From Vreelandella aquamarina (GTDB taxonomy: Bacteria; Pseudomonadota; Gammaproteobacteria; Pseudomonadales; Halomonadaceae), in assembly GCF_020075495.1 (NCBI RefSeq), contig NZ_JABYQT010000004.1:186001-250000 (forward strand): a DNA stretch of 64,000 bases, in the 5' to 3' direction. Below are positions 28,444 through 37,301 of the stretch, in pieces. The notes below the pieces were generated by a model. The model had not been told where the DNA came from. It worked only from the letters and a program-made list of their open reading frames with translations, and did not search any database. Position 1 is the first letter of the stretch, and the number at the start of each line of letters is the position of its first letter. A program made the position numbers and the translations under genes.

Positions 28444-29580
28444 TCAGGCGAGCGGCACACTGGCAAACGTGGGTTCGCCCTGGGCGTAGGCCAGCGCCAG
28501 CAGCGCACTGGAGGCCGGCTCGCTGCTGACAGGCTCGGCGCCCCAGCGTTTCAGCAGCGTGGGCGTTTTTTCGGCATGCTTCTGGCGCGTATGGATACCC
28601 AGGCGCTCGTCTCGCGGGGGAATGCCAAAGCATTCGCGGTAGCATTTGGAGAAGTGCGGTGTGGAGACGAACCCGCACACCGAGGCGATCTCGATGATGG
28701 AGAGCGAGGTCTGCTTCAGCAGCTGGCGCGCGCGTACCAATCTGAGCTTGAGGTAGTAGCGTGAGGGCGAACAGTGCAGGTAGCGCTGAAACAGCCGCTC
28801 CAGCTGGCGCCGCGAGACATCGACATAACTTGCCAGCTCGTCGAGCTCCAGAGGTTCCTCGAGGTTGGACTCCATCAGCGCCACGATTTCCAGAAGCTTG
28901 GGCTGCGTGGTACCCAGCACGTGCTTGAGCGGTACGCGCTGCTGGTCCTGCTCGTTGCGCATGCGCTCGTAGATGAACATCTCGGAAATACCTGCCGAGA
29001 GTTCCTTGCCGTGATCGTGGGCAATCAGGTTGAGCATCATGTCCAGGGGCGCGGTGCCGCCGGAGGCGGTAAACCGGTCGCGGTCGATGGAAAAAAGCCG
29101 CGTGGTCAGCACGATCTTGGGAAACGCCTCCTGAATGGATGCCAGACACTCCCAGTGAATGCTGGTTTCATAATGATCCAGCAGGCCAGCCTGCCCAAGC
29201 GCCCAGCTGCCGGTACAGATGGCACCCAGGCGGCGCAGCTGGCGCGACTGTGCCTGCAGCCAGTGGATATGTTCGCGGCTGACGCTATGCTGGGGAGCCA
29301 CACCACCGCATACGATGACCCAGTCCAGTGATAGCGGTGCGTGCATCGAGGAGTCGGGGGTTACGTGCAGACCGTCGCTGGCACGCACCGGGGCACCATC
29401 CTGGGTCAGCGTGTACCAGCGGTAAAGCTCGCGACCGGCCAGCTGATTGGCCATGCGCAGTGGTTCAATGGCAGAGGCCAGGGAAATGAGCGTGAAGTTA
29501 TCCAACAGCAAGAAACCCAGGGTCTGCGGTACGTTGGAGTGGCCTGTTGGGGTTGTGTTTGTTACGTGCTCTGGTGTCAT
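28444..29580 (-). CDS. gbdR: AraC-family regulator with GATase1-like domain (GbdR type)
   Basis: A 378-residue regulator: an N-terminal DJ-1/PfpI (class I amidotransferase-like) domain and a C-terminal double helix-turn-helix AraC domain (LDELASYVDVSRRQLERLF; IIEIASVCGFVSTPHFSKCYR). GbdR senses glycine betaine and dimethylglycine and activates gbcAB, dgcAB and sox genes in Pseudomonas. Position at the end of the complete pathway supports the name. The ATG at 29580 has GAGGT 8 bases upstream and is favoured over the GTG at 29598. Related paralogues (SouR, CdhR, ArgR-like) share this architecture, so a sarcosine- or carnitine-type sensor is the alternative. Confidence 0.87.
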   Translation of the reverse strand: MTPEHVTNTTPTGHSNVPQTLGFLLLDNFTLISLASAIEPLRMANQLAGRELYRWYTLTQDGAPVRASDGLHVTPDSSMHAPLSLDWVIVCGGVAPQHSVSREHIHWLQAQSRQLRRLGAICTGSWALGQAGLLDHYETSIHWECLASIQEAFPKIVLTTRLFSIDRDRFTASGGTAPLDMMLNLIAHDHGKELSAGISEMFIYERMRNEQDQQRVPLKHVLGTTQPKLLEIVALMESNLEEPLELDELASYVDVSRRQLERLFQRYLHCSPSRYYLKLRLVRARQLLKQTSLSIIEIASVCGFVSTPHFSKCYRECFGIPPRDERLGIHTRQKHAEKTPTLLKRWGAEPVSSEPASSALLALAYAQGEPTFASVPLA

Positions 29581-29926
29581 GGTCTTTACCTCTATCACCT
29601 AAACGTCATTGGTTTTCTTTTTATTGTCGTTTCATGTCGCTGGCGTCTATTTCGGGCCCTGCGTCAAATGCCCCCTACCTGTCTGCATATTGGCACGAAT
29701 GACACTTATACTGACAAAGTAATCTGAAAGGCAATGCAATCCATGTCGCTAACAGAACAATAAAGGTCGTCTGGAGTATCATTAAGAACGTGTTAAGGCC
29801 AATAGCAGCAGTGTTTGAAACACTTGTTTCACTCCGCCGTGGCACTTGTTTAAGTCATTGAACCAAAACACTTAATGTTTAAAAACGTTATATGCTAATA
29901 AGCCAGAAAGAGGAGAGAAGAAGCCA
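29581..29926. other. divergent intergenic region gbdR / mscL
   Basis: 346 bp, AT-richer than the coding DNA, holding the promoters of both genes. The only clear element is a perfect palindrome AGTGTTT-G-AAACACT at 29810-29824, listed separately. No gene was seen. Confidence 0.55.
29810..29824. promoter_or_regulatory. 7+1+7 palindrome upstream of mscL
   Basis: AGTGTTT and AAACACT flank a single G, about 100 bp before the mscL start and 230 bp before the regulator start. Size and symmetry suit a dimeric repressor or activator site. No regulator can be assigned. Confidence 0.35.
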
Positions 29927-30427
29927 ATGGCCAAGTTTTTCAAGGAGTTTCGCGAGTTTGCCGTCAAAGGTAATGTCATCGACATGGCGGTGGGGATCAT
30001 CATCGGCGGGGCTTTTACACTTATCGTGCAAAGCCTTGTCAAGGATGTCATGAATCCGGTAATCGGCCTGCTGGTGGGCGGTATCGATTTCTCCAACCTG
30101 TTTATCGTGCTGCGTGAAGGGGCTGCCGCTGGTCCTTACCCAACGCTTGCCGCTGCCCAGGCGGCCGGTGCGGTTACCCTGAACCTTGGGCTGTTCTTGA
30201 ACGCGGTGGTGAGCTTTACCATCGTGGCGTTTGTGGTCTTCATGCTGGTAAGAACCATCAACCGCTTGAAACGTGAAGAGGTGGAGGCACCCAAGAGCCC
30301 GGTCGAGAAATCCTGCCCGTACTGCTTCATGACCGTGCCGATCAAGGCCACCCGCTGCGGGCACTGTACGTCCGAGCTGGCGACCGCTGACGAGCAAACG
30401 TCGCCGGGAAGCACTGCCACGTCCTGA
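29927..30427 (+). CDS. mscL: large-conductance mechanosensitive channel with C-terminal zinc ribbon
   Basis: A 166-residue MscL: the conserved N-terminus FKEFREFAVKGNVIDMAVG leads into membrane segment 1 (about 15-45), a periplasmic loop, and segment 2 (about 85-108). It releases solutes under sudden low osmolarity, a key safety valve in halophiles. The usual C-terminal helix is followed or replaced by a four-cysteine motif, Cys130, Cys133, Cys144 and Cys147 (CPYC...CGHC), of the zinc-ribbon type. Plain MscL is about 136 residues. GGAGAG upstream; a strong terminator follows. Confidence 0.94.
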   Translation: MAKFFKEFREFAVKGNVIDMAVGIIIGGAFTLIVQSLVKDVMNPVIGLLVGGIDFSNLFIVLREGAAAGPYPTLAAAQAAGAVTLNLGLFLNAVVSFTIVAFVVFMLVRTINRLKREEVEAPKSPVEKSCPYCFMTVPIKATRCGHCTSELATADEQTSPGSTATS

Positions 30428-30466
30428 CCGCTTGCGTATAAACACAAACCTGTACGGCCTGACTCG

Positions 30467-30494
30467 CGCCTGGTGCTTTGCACCAGGCGTTTTT
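30467..30494 (+). terminator. Rho-independent terminator after mscL
   Basis: The 10-bp stem CGCCTGGTGC/GCACCAGGCG with loop TTT is followed by TTTTT. Confidence 0.92.
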
Positions 30495-30671
30495 CATGGC
30501 GACGGGGCGATGGTTGGCTCCCGGCAGGTCAATCTCCTGGACGGCAAAAAGTTCGAATCGAGCATCTTGTTACCAGGCTAAACAGTTTTTTGTGTACTAG
30601 GCTTGGGGGGCTAGTCGTTCGTCCATAAAAATTAAAGTGCCTGCACAACGCACGTTTACAGGAGCAGACCG

Positions 30672-31376
30672 TTGAGTCTTGAGAATGAATCGCGCCGACG
30701 ATTTATGAAGGGAGCGCTGACCAGCATTCCTGCCGTGACCCTGGGCAGCGGTGTGTCGCTGACCGCCCCCGCCGATGAACCCCCTGAGCAGTTAAGCGAT
30801 TATCAGCCTGCCTTTTTCGATGCAGACGAGTGGGCTTTCCTGCTGGCCGCCTGTGACCGGCTCATCCCAAGCGATGGCGATGGCCCAGGGGCGCTGGAAA
30901 CCAACGTGCCCATCTTTATCGACCGCCAGATGGAAGGAAGCTTCGGCCATGCCGCCGACTGGTACATGAAAGGCCCTTTCCCTGACGACGTATCGCCCTT
31001 GATGGGCTATCAATCCCCCATGCTGCCCCGCGAGGTTTACCGGGCAGGCATTGCGGCAACGCGGGATTACTGCGTACGCGAGTATGGCGAGGAGTTTACC
31101 GCGCTGGAGAGCACCGTGCAGGATGAAGTACTCGAGAAGCTCGAACAGCAGGAGATCACGTTCGAGAACGTCAGCGCGCTGCATTTTTTCGCCTTTTTAT
31201 TGCAGAACACCAAGGAAGGCTATTTTGCCGACCCCATTCATGGCGGCAACAAGCACATGGCCGCGTGGCAGTTCATCGGCTTCCCGGGCGCCCGGGGCGC
31301 GTATCTGGAGTGGGTCGATCAGCATAATACCAAGTATCCGCTAGGGCCGGTCAGTCTGACAGGTGAAAGGGGATAG
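30672..31376 (+). CDS. gluconate 2-dehydrogenase-type small subunit with Tat signal
   Basis: A 234-residue subunit-3 family protein of membrane-bound FAD dehydrogenases. It starts with TTG at 30672, with AGGAG 8 bases upstream. The N-terminus has a twin-arginine motif (RRRFMKG, residues 8-14) followed by a short hydrophobic stretch, so it is exported folded. In this family the small subunit carries the Tat signal for the flavoprotein and is needed for its maturation. It is the first of three genes; the flavoprotein gene starts 2 bp after its stop. Confidence 0.88.
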   Translation: MSLENESRRRFMKGALTSIPAVTLGSGVSLTAPADEPPEQLSDYQPAFFDADEWAFLLAACDRLIPSDGDGPGALETNVPIFIDRQMEGSFGHAADWYMKGPFPDDVSPLMGYQSPMLPREVYRAGIAATRDYCVREYGEEFTALESTVQDEVLEKLEQQEITFENVSALHFFAFLLQNTKEGYFADPIHGGNKHMAAWQFIGFPGARGAYLEWVDQHNTKYPLGPVSLTGERG

Positions 31377-31378
31377 GT

Positions 31379-33151
31379 ATGGCAAAAACAAATCCACCGG
31401 TGGATGTCGTTCTGGTCGGTCTTGGCTGGACCAACTCGATCATGGGCATGGAACTCACCGACGCAGGCTTGAACGTGCTGGCGCTTGAGCGCGGCGATGA
31501 CCGCGATACCGTGCCCGACTTCGCCTACCCGAAGATGGCCGACGAGCTGACCTACGGCGTACGCTACAAGCTGATGCAGCGCCCGGCCAAGAGCACGCTG
31601 ACCATTCGCCACGGGGTGGGCGACATGGCCGTGCCCTACCGCAGCCTGGGGTCGTTTCTGCCCGGTGACGGGGTGGGCGGAGCCGGGGTGCACTGGAATG
31701 GCCACACCTGGCGGCCGCAGCCCCAGGAGCTGAGACTCAGAAGTTATATCGAGGAGAACTGGGGCGCCGATATCATCCCGGATGACATGACCATTCAGGA
31801 TTATGGGGTCAGCTACGATGAGCTCGAACCGTTTTTCGACTACTTCGAGAAGGTAGCAGGCATTTCCGGCAAGGCGGGCAACCTCAACGGTGAAATTCAG
31901 GAAGGTGGCAATCCGTTTGAAGGGTGGCGCTCAAGCGAGTATCCGATGCCTCCCTTGGCACGCACCTATAACGACGCGCTGTTTGCCGATATGGCACGCG
32001 ACCAGGGCCTGCACCCTTTCCCGCTACCGGCCGCCAACGCTTCAGAAGCCTACACCAACCCCTACGGCATGCAGCTGGGGCCATGTAACTTCTGCGGCTT
32101 CTGCGAACGCTACGGTTGTCTGAACTACTCCAAGTCCTCGCCGCAGACCTGCATTCTGGGGGCGCTCAAGCGGCGCAATAATTTCGCCTACCGTGCCAAT
32201 AGCGAAGTGCTGCGGGTGGAACTGGATAGCGACGGGAAGCGCGCCACCGGCGTGACCTATATCGATGCCGATGGCAACGAGGTCTTCCAGCCGGCGGATC
32301 TGGTGATTCTGGGCGCCTACTCGTTGCACAACGTGCACCTGATGCTGCTGTCGGGTATCGGTACGCCCTATGACCCGGAAAGCGGCGAAGGGGTGGTGGG
32401 CAAGAATTACGCCTACCAGATGAACGGCGGCTCGACGCTCTTTTTCAAGGACAAGGAGTTCAACCCCTTTATCGGCGCGGGGGCCAACGGCGAGATCGTC
32501 AACGACTTCGGCGTCGAGCAGATCGATTTTGGCCAGGAGGGTTTCATTGGCGGCTCCTATATCAACGCTGCCATGACCAACGGTCAGCCGATTCGCAACA
32601 TGCCCCTGCCGGCAGGCGCACCGGCCTGGGGGCGTGGCTGGAAGCAGGCCGTTCAGGCGTCCTACGGCCATACCATGACCATCGGTTCGCATGGCAGCAA
32701 CATGGCCTACCGCGACTGCTACCTGGATCTTGACCCCAACTATACCGACGACCATGGCCGGCCGCTGATGCGCATGACGTTCGACTGGAAACCCAACGAC
32801 GTGCGCATGACCCAGTTCATGAAGCAGAAGATCGATACGCTTTCAAAGGCCCTGGGCCCGGATGATTACCGGCTGTCGTTCAAGGATTTCGATTCGCGCT
32901 ACGATGTTCGCCCCTACCAGACCACCCATAACGTGGGCGGGGCGATCATGGGCACGGACCCCTCCACCAGTGCTCTGAACCGCTACCTGCAGAGCTGGGA
33001 TGTGCATAACGTGTTCGTGATGGGCGCAAGTGCCTTTCCCCAGAACCTGCAATACAACCCGACGGGGCTCGTCGGCGCGCTTGCCTACTGGTCTGCAAAA
33101 GCAATTCGCGAGCAGTATCTACCCAACCCCGGACCGCTGGTTCAAGCCTGA
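31379..33151 (+). CDS. GMC-family FAD dehydrogenase, large subunit
   Basis: A 590-residue GMC oxidoreductase of the gluconate/sorbitol/2-ketogluconate dehydrogenase group. The N-terminal nucleotide-binding strand reads VDVVLVGLGWTNSIMG, and the C-terminal catalytic region contains TTHNVGGAIMGTDP and NPTGLVGALAYW. A cysteine group (CNFCGFCERYGC) near residue 240 suggests an iron-sulfur cluster, as described for FAD-glucose dehydrogenases of this type. It has no signal of its own and would be exported with the Tat-tagged small subunit. The substrate (sugar, sugar acid or polyol) cannot be told from sequence. Confidence 0.88.
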   Translation: MAKTNPPVDVVLVGLGWTNSIMGMELTDAGLNVLALERGDDRDTVPDFAYPKMADELTYGVRYKLMQRPAKSTLTIRHGVGDMAVPYRSLGSFLPGDGVGGAGVHWNGHTWRPQPQELRLRSYIEENWGADIIPDDMTIQDYGVSYDELEPFFDYFEKVAGISGKAGNLNGEIQEGGNPFEGWRSSEYPMPPLARTYNDALFADMARDQGLHPFPLPAANASEAYTNPYGMQLGPCNFCGFCERYGCLNYSKSSPQTCILGALKRRNNFAYRANSEVLRVELDSDGKRATGVTYIDADGNEVFQPADLVILGAYSLHNVHLMLLSGIGTPYDPESGEGVVGKNYAYQMNGGSTLFFKDKEFNPFIGAGANGEIVNDFGVEQIDFGQEGFIGGSYINAAMTNGQPIRNMPLPAGAPAWGRGWKQAVQASYGHTMTIGSHGSNMAYRDCYLDLDPNYTDDHGRPLMRMTFDWKPNDVRMTQFMKQKIDTLSKALGPDDYRLSFKDFDSRYDVRPYQTTHNVGGAIMGTDPSTSALNRYLQSWDVHNVFVMGASAFPQNLQYNPTGLVGALAYWSAKAIREQYLPNPGPLVQA

Positions 33152-33162
33152 GGAGAGCGACC

Positions 33163-34473
33163 ATGATGATCCATCAACAGTGGCGTCTGGGGCTGGTTGG
33201 CGTTGGCCTTTTAAGTGCGGCCACGCACAGCGCGGCATTCGATCAGGCCGAGATCGAGCGCGGTGAGTATCTTTCCCGGGCGGGCGATTGCGTGGCCTGC
33301 CACACCGCGCCGGACGGGGTACCGTTCGCCGGCGGCCTGGCGGTCGACAGCCCCTTCGGGGCGATCTTCTCGACCAATATCACGCCGGACCCGGAGACCG
33401 GGATCGGCCACTATACGCGAGACGAGTTTGCTGCTGCGCTGCGTGATGGCGTGCGAGCGGATGGCAAGAAGCTTTATCCCGCCATGCCGTATCCTGCCTA
33501 TGCGCGCATCACCGACGAGGATATCGACGCGCTGTATGCCTACTTCATGGAAGGGGTCGAGCCGGTCAAGAACGAGCCCGAGCGCACGGACCTGAGTTTC
33601 CCCTTCAACCAGCGCTGGGGAATCGGCGCCTGGAACTGGCTGTTCGCCTCGGCTGAGCCCTTCACGCCGGACGAGACGCAAAGCGACGAACTCAACCGCG
33701 GGGCTTACCTGGTGCAGGGGCTGGGCCACTGCGGCAGTTGCCATACCAACCGCGGGCTGTTCTTCCAGGAGAAGTCGCTTACCGGCGGGGACAGCGACTA
33801 CCTTGGCGGAGAAACGCTGGAAGGCTGGTATGCGCCCAGCCTGCGCGGTGGCGGGGGCGACCACCCCGTCGCGCGCTGGAGCGAGCAGGATATCGTCGAC
33901 TACCTGGCCACCGGGCGTAATGACCACAGCGCGGTGGTGGGTGAGATGACGTCCGTCGTTGCACACAGCACCTCGCGGCTGAACGAGGAGGACCTGCAGG
34001 CGATTGCGCGCTATCTCAAGTCGCTTTCCGGCCCTGAGGGTGAGGGTCCCGCCCGTGAGCAGGCAGGTGAAGCGACCCAGGCGATGCTGACCCGCGGTGA
34101 TGTGGAAGACGACCTCGGTGCGCGGCTCTACCTGGATAACTGCAACGCCTGCCATTTCGCCGATGGCAAGGGCGCACCGCAGGTCTTTCCGTCGCTGGTC
34201 GGCAGTTCGCTAGTCAATGCCGAGGACCCCACCGGGATCATTCGCGTGATTCTGGCCGGTGCCCGTATGCCTTCCACGGAGCAGCGCCCGGAAGCGTTGG
34301 CCATGCCTGACTTTGCCTGGCGGCTGTCCAATGATGAGGTGGCCGAGGTGGCCAACTTCGTACGCTCGGCCTGGGGCAATGAAGGTAGCGAGATAAGCGC
34401 GGGCCAGGTCGCCGACGTTCGCGACGAGCTGCCGGAAGACCGGCCTACCAGCGCCCCCACCTATATCGACTGA
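33163..34473 (+). CDS. tri-heme cytochrome c subunit of the FAD dehydrogenase
   Basis: A 436-residue secreted cytochrome with three heme-binding motifs: CVACH (Cys43-His47), CGSCH (Cys190-His194) and CNACH (Cys327-His331). An N-terminal signal peptide ends near AFDQ. It takes electrons from the flavoprotein and gives them to ubiquinone or an oxidase in the inner membrane. GAGGAGAG lies before the ATG pair. It completes a three-subunit periplasmic dehydrogenase. Confidence 0.92.
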   Translation: MMIHQQWRLGLVGVGLLSAATHSAAFDQAEIERGEYLSRAGDCVACHTAPDGVPFAGGLAVDSPFGAIFSTNITPDPETGIGHYTRDEFAAALRDGVRADGKKLYPAMPYPAYARITDEDIDALYAYFMEGVEPVKNEPERTDLSFPFNQRWGIGAWNWLFASAEPFTPDETQSDELNRGAYLVQGLGHCGSCHTNRGLFFQEKSLTGGDSDYLGGETLEGWYAPSLRGGGGDHPVARWSEQDIVDYLATGRNDHSAVVGEMTSVVAHSTSRLNEEDLQAIARYLKSLSGPEGEGPAREQAGEATQAMLTRGDVEDDLGARLYLDNCNACHFADGKGAPQVFPSLVGSSLVNAEDPTGIIRVILAGARMPSTEQRPEALAMPDFAWRLSNDEVAEVANFVRSAWGNEGSEISAGQVADVRDELPEDRPTSAPTYID

Positions 34474-34516
34474 CGATAGGGGCAGTGGCGCTGACCGTGC
34501 GCAGTGCAGAAACGAA

Positions 34517-34542
34517 AACGGGTGCCCCAAGGGGCACCCGTT
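34517..34542. terminator. bidirectional terminator between cytochrome and hemY
   Basis: AACGGGTGCCCC/GGGGCACCCGTT forms a 12-bp stem between two convergent genes, with A- and T-rich flanks. Confidence 0.8.
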
Positions 34543-34557
34543 CTTGTCTGGCTTGCC

Positions 34558-35820
34558 TCAAGCGCGTTTTTTAGCCGCTTTCGGGTCCGGCGTCTGGCTG
34601 TCGCTGGCATCGCTTGGCTGGGGCAGCGAAGGCAGTGACTTGGCCAGCATGTCTACACTCTGGCGGTAGTAGAGCTGGCTCTTGTTATGCTCGCCAAGGC
34701 TTGCATAAAGGCGCGCAAGCTCGGCACACACTTCACCGCTGGGACGCTGGCGCTGGCTGGCCTCGAAGTACTCAAGGGCCTTTTCCCACTTGCCGGTGCG
34801 TAGCGAAAGGCGCCCGCAGGCCAGCAGTAGCTCGGGGTCGTTGGGACGCTCCTGCAGCCACTTCTCGGCCTTCGCCAACTGGCGGCCAGCATTCACGTTC
34901 AACACGCCATAGCGTTTCACCAGACGGGCATCCCAGTGGTGGTCCAGCGAGTGGTTGAGCAGGCGCTCGGCAATGGTTTCCTCGTTGGCCTGCAGCAGCG
35001 CATCGGTATACAGCACGATCAGCTCGGTGTTGCCACGCAGGTATTCCGGCATGTCCGCCCAGAGACCGCGCACGCGCTCGATATTGCTCGGGTTCCTGGC
35101 TTCGAACAGGATCAGCTCGCGGTACGCCTTGAACTCGAGCTGCTCGCGCTCCTGCGGGGCAATCAGCTTCTGGGCCGCCAGGCGTGGCAACAGCCAGCGC
35201 AGGCCTTCCCAGTCGTTGACGCTCAGATGCACCTGCTTGAGCAGTTTCAGTACCTGCGGGTGATCGCTGAGCTTCTTGTCCAGGCGGTTGAGGATCGCCA
35301 GCGCCTCTTCGGGCTGCTGGCGGTCGATCATCAACTGCGCCTGCATCAGGCCAATGGCGGTATCGGCGCCTTCGGTGCTGAGCTTGGCCTGGTTCAGGTG
35401 CTCCTGGGATTTCTCATGGTTACCCTGATAGTGAGCGGCCAGCGCAGCCGAGAGATAGTTGACCAGCGGCGTGCTGGAGTCATCGGCGGCATGCACCAGA
35501 GTCTTCTCGGCCTTTTTCCAGCGTCCTTCGGTCAGGGCGACCAGACCGCGCACGGTACGCTTCATGGCACGCCGATTGCGGGCGCGGCCGTTCCAGGTAC
35601 GAAAACGGCCCACGGGGCGAAGGATGCCGCTGAGCAGGCGCAGGGCAAAATGCACCACGATAAACGCCGCCAGCAGCAGAATCAGGCCGAACCAGAAGGA
35701 GGTCTGGATCGAGGTATCACCTACCCGGATCAGCCAGTAGCCGGGCACCGACATCATCAGGTGGCCGAACAGGGCGCCTACCGCCAGGCCTGCTACCAGC
35801 AGGAGAATGAGCTTTCTCAT
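34558..35820 (-). CDS. hemY: HemY-type inner-membrane TPR protein
   Basis: A 420-residue protein with two N-terminal membrane segments (about 1-22 and 40-62) followed by TPR-like helical repeats. This is the proteobacterial HemY of hem operons, not the Bacillus protoporphyrinogen oxidase of the same name. It is believed to organise or support late heme synthesis at the membrane. GGAGGTGAT is an excellent ribosome site; the start overlaps the hemX stop by 4 bp. Last gene of hemCDXY. Confidence 0.93.
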   Translation of the reverse strand: MRKLILLLVAGLAVGALFGHLMMSVPGYWLIRVGDTSIQTSFWFGLILLLAAFIVVHFALRLLSGILRPVGRFRTWNGRARNRRAMKRTVRGLVALTEGRWKKAEKTLVHAADDSSTPLVNYLSAALAAHYQGNHEKSQEHLNQAKLSTEGADTAIGLMQAQLMIDRQQPEEALAILNRLDKKLSDHPQVLKLLKQVHLSVNDWEGLRWLLPRLAAQKLIAPQEREQLEFKAYRELILFEARNPSNIERVRGLWADMPEYLRGNTELIVLYTDALLQANEETIAERLLNHSLDHHWDARLVKRYGVLNVNAGRQLAKAEKWLQERPNDPELLLACGRLSLRTGKWEKALEYFEASQRQRPSGEVCAELARLYASLGEHNKSQLYYRQSVDMLAKSLPSLPQPSDASDSQTPDPKAAKKRA

Positions 35821-37301
35821 GCATCACCTCCCTCTTCGCCATCTTGCTGACGCGACCGGAAGCGGTTTTCGATAAAGCGGGTCATGGCCTGCTGGGACGC
35901 GCTGATATCCGGAAGCTCGGGCTCGATCTCGGCCTGCTTGAGTTCCTGGAGACGCTCGATCACGCTCTGGGTCGCGTCGCGTTCGACATCGTAGTAGCCG
36001 TTGAGCAGCTCAAGCGCCTTGTCGATGCTGGCTTCATACAGCGGCTGTTCCTCCTTGAGCAGGGCAAGCTGTGCCTGCTCGAGAATCAGGCGCAGGCTCT
36101 GGCGCAGGTAGGACTCCTGCTCCGGCGTCACCAGGGTCTCCATGGCTTCATCGTGATGCCGGATCACCACCAGGTCTTTCAGCTCTTCGCCAAAGCGGGC
36201 CAGCTGGCGCTGGAAAGTGCCGGTAGGCGGCTGCTCGATGCCTGACGTCACCGCGCGCTCCTCGATCTCCTGGGAAAGCCGCAGCCCCGCCACGCGTTCC
36301 TGCTGGGCATTGAGCGCCAGGTAAAGACCGGTACGGTCGACGCGCGGCACATCGTCAAGAGCGGCAAGCTCGTTGGCGATTTCACGGCGCACGGGCGTCA
36401 GAGCCGGATTGTCGGCATCCGCCAGGCGGGCATCGGCGGTACGCAGCAGGGCCGCAGCACCCTCCACGTCGCCTTCAAGCTGCAGGCGCTGGTTGGCCAG
36501 ACGCAGCAGATAGGCCGCTTCGGCGTGGAGCCAGTCACGGTCGTCGGTGTCCTGGGCCTGGGAGAGCTGGGCAAGCACATCGTCCAGGGTGCTGTCGATG
36601 TCGCTGCGATAACTGTCCAGTTCGCCACGCAGTTCATCCAGCGTACTTTCCAGTGTCTGGTCGCGCTCGCTTTCGCTGCTTTCAATGCGTGACTCGAGGT
36701 CGCTGACGGTTTGCTGGGTGACGCTGTTTTCCGCCTGTTGGCTCAGCTCATTGATACGCTGCTGCTGGCTGTCCAGGCGCTGCCAGCCCTGCCAGGCAAC
36801 GATGACCAGTGCAACGGCCAGCAGCACGACCAGAACCAGCGCCAGCAGGCCACCTTTGCCGCCGCCGTTCTTGCCTTGATGGCGCGAGGGCGGGGGAGGC
36901 GGAGTACCACTGCCGGAGGGCGTCGCTTCAGGCCTTGCTGTGGTGCTTGACGCCGTACTCGCGGCGGAGGGCTTGTCGGTGCCGGGCGTGGCCGCGGTGG
37001 CCGAACCCTGCGCCGGCGCGGCAGGCGAGGAGGCCGTGCTGGAAGCGCCTGACGCCGCCTGGTTCTGCTGCGGGCCACCGCCCTTGCCGCGCCGTCGCGA
37101 GCGGCCATTTCGGGGCGTACCGCCTGCCGGCTGGGTGTCCGCGCCGCCTGACGTGCTGCTTTGTGTCTGGCGGCCGTCTGCCGTGCTGGCGGGTGGCGTA
37201 GAGGAGGCGGGCGCGGCAGCGTCGTTTGGCTTGCTGCTGGTCTGAGGCGCATCGGCGGACGACTTTTGTACGCCTTCCTGGTCGTTTGGTTGTTTGCTCA
37301 T
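35817..37301 (-). CDS. hemX: HemX-like membrane protein
   Basis: A 494-residue protein in three parts: a low-complexity Ser/Thr/Ala/Pro/Gly region (1-148), one membrane segment (about 151-171), and a large coiled-coil-rich periplasmic part. It matches HemX of enterobacterial hemCDXY; the old label uroporphyrinogen-III methyltransferase is not supported by any SAM motif here. The low-complexity cytoplasmic part is long for the family. It overlaps hemD and hemY by 4 bp each. Confidence 0.9.
   Translation of the reverse strand: MSKQPNDQEGVQKSSADAPQTSSKPNDAAAPASSTPPASTADGRQTQSSTSGGADTQPAGGTPRNGRSRRRGKGGGPQQNQAASGASSTASSPAAPAQGSATAATPGTDKPSAASTASSTTARPEATPSGSGTPPPPPSRHQGKNGGGKGGLLALVLVVLLAVALVIVAWQGWQRLDSQQQRINELSQQAENSVTQQTVSDLESRIESSESERDQTLESTLDELRGELDSYRSDIDSTLDDVLAQLSQAQDTDDRDWLHAEAAYLLRLANQRLQLEGDVEGAAALLRTADARLADADNPALTPVRREIANELAALDDVPRVDRTGLYLALNAQQERVAGLRLSQEIEERAVTSGIEQPPTGTFQRQLARFGEELKDLVVIRHHDEAMETLVTPEQESYLRQSLRLILEQAQLALLKEEQPLYEASIDKALELLNGYYDVERDATQSVIERLQELKQAEIEPELPDISASQQAMTRFIENRFRSRQQDGEEGGDA

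Noticed and set aside
29858..29896. TTGAAC and TATGCT as an mscL promoter
   Set aside because: The spacer is 27 bp, too long for sigma70.
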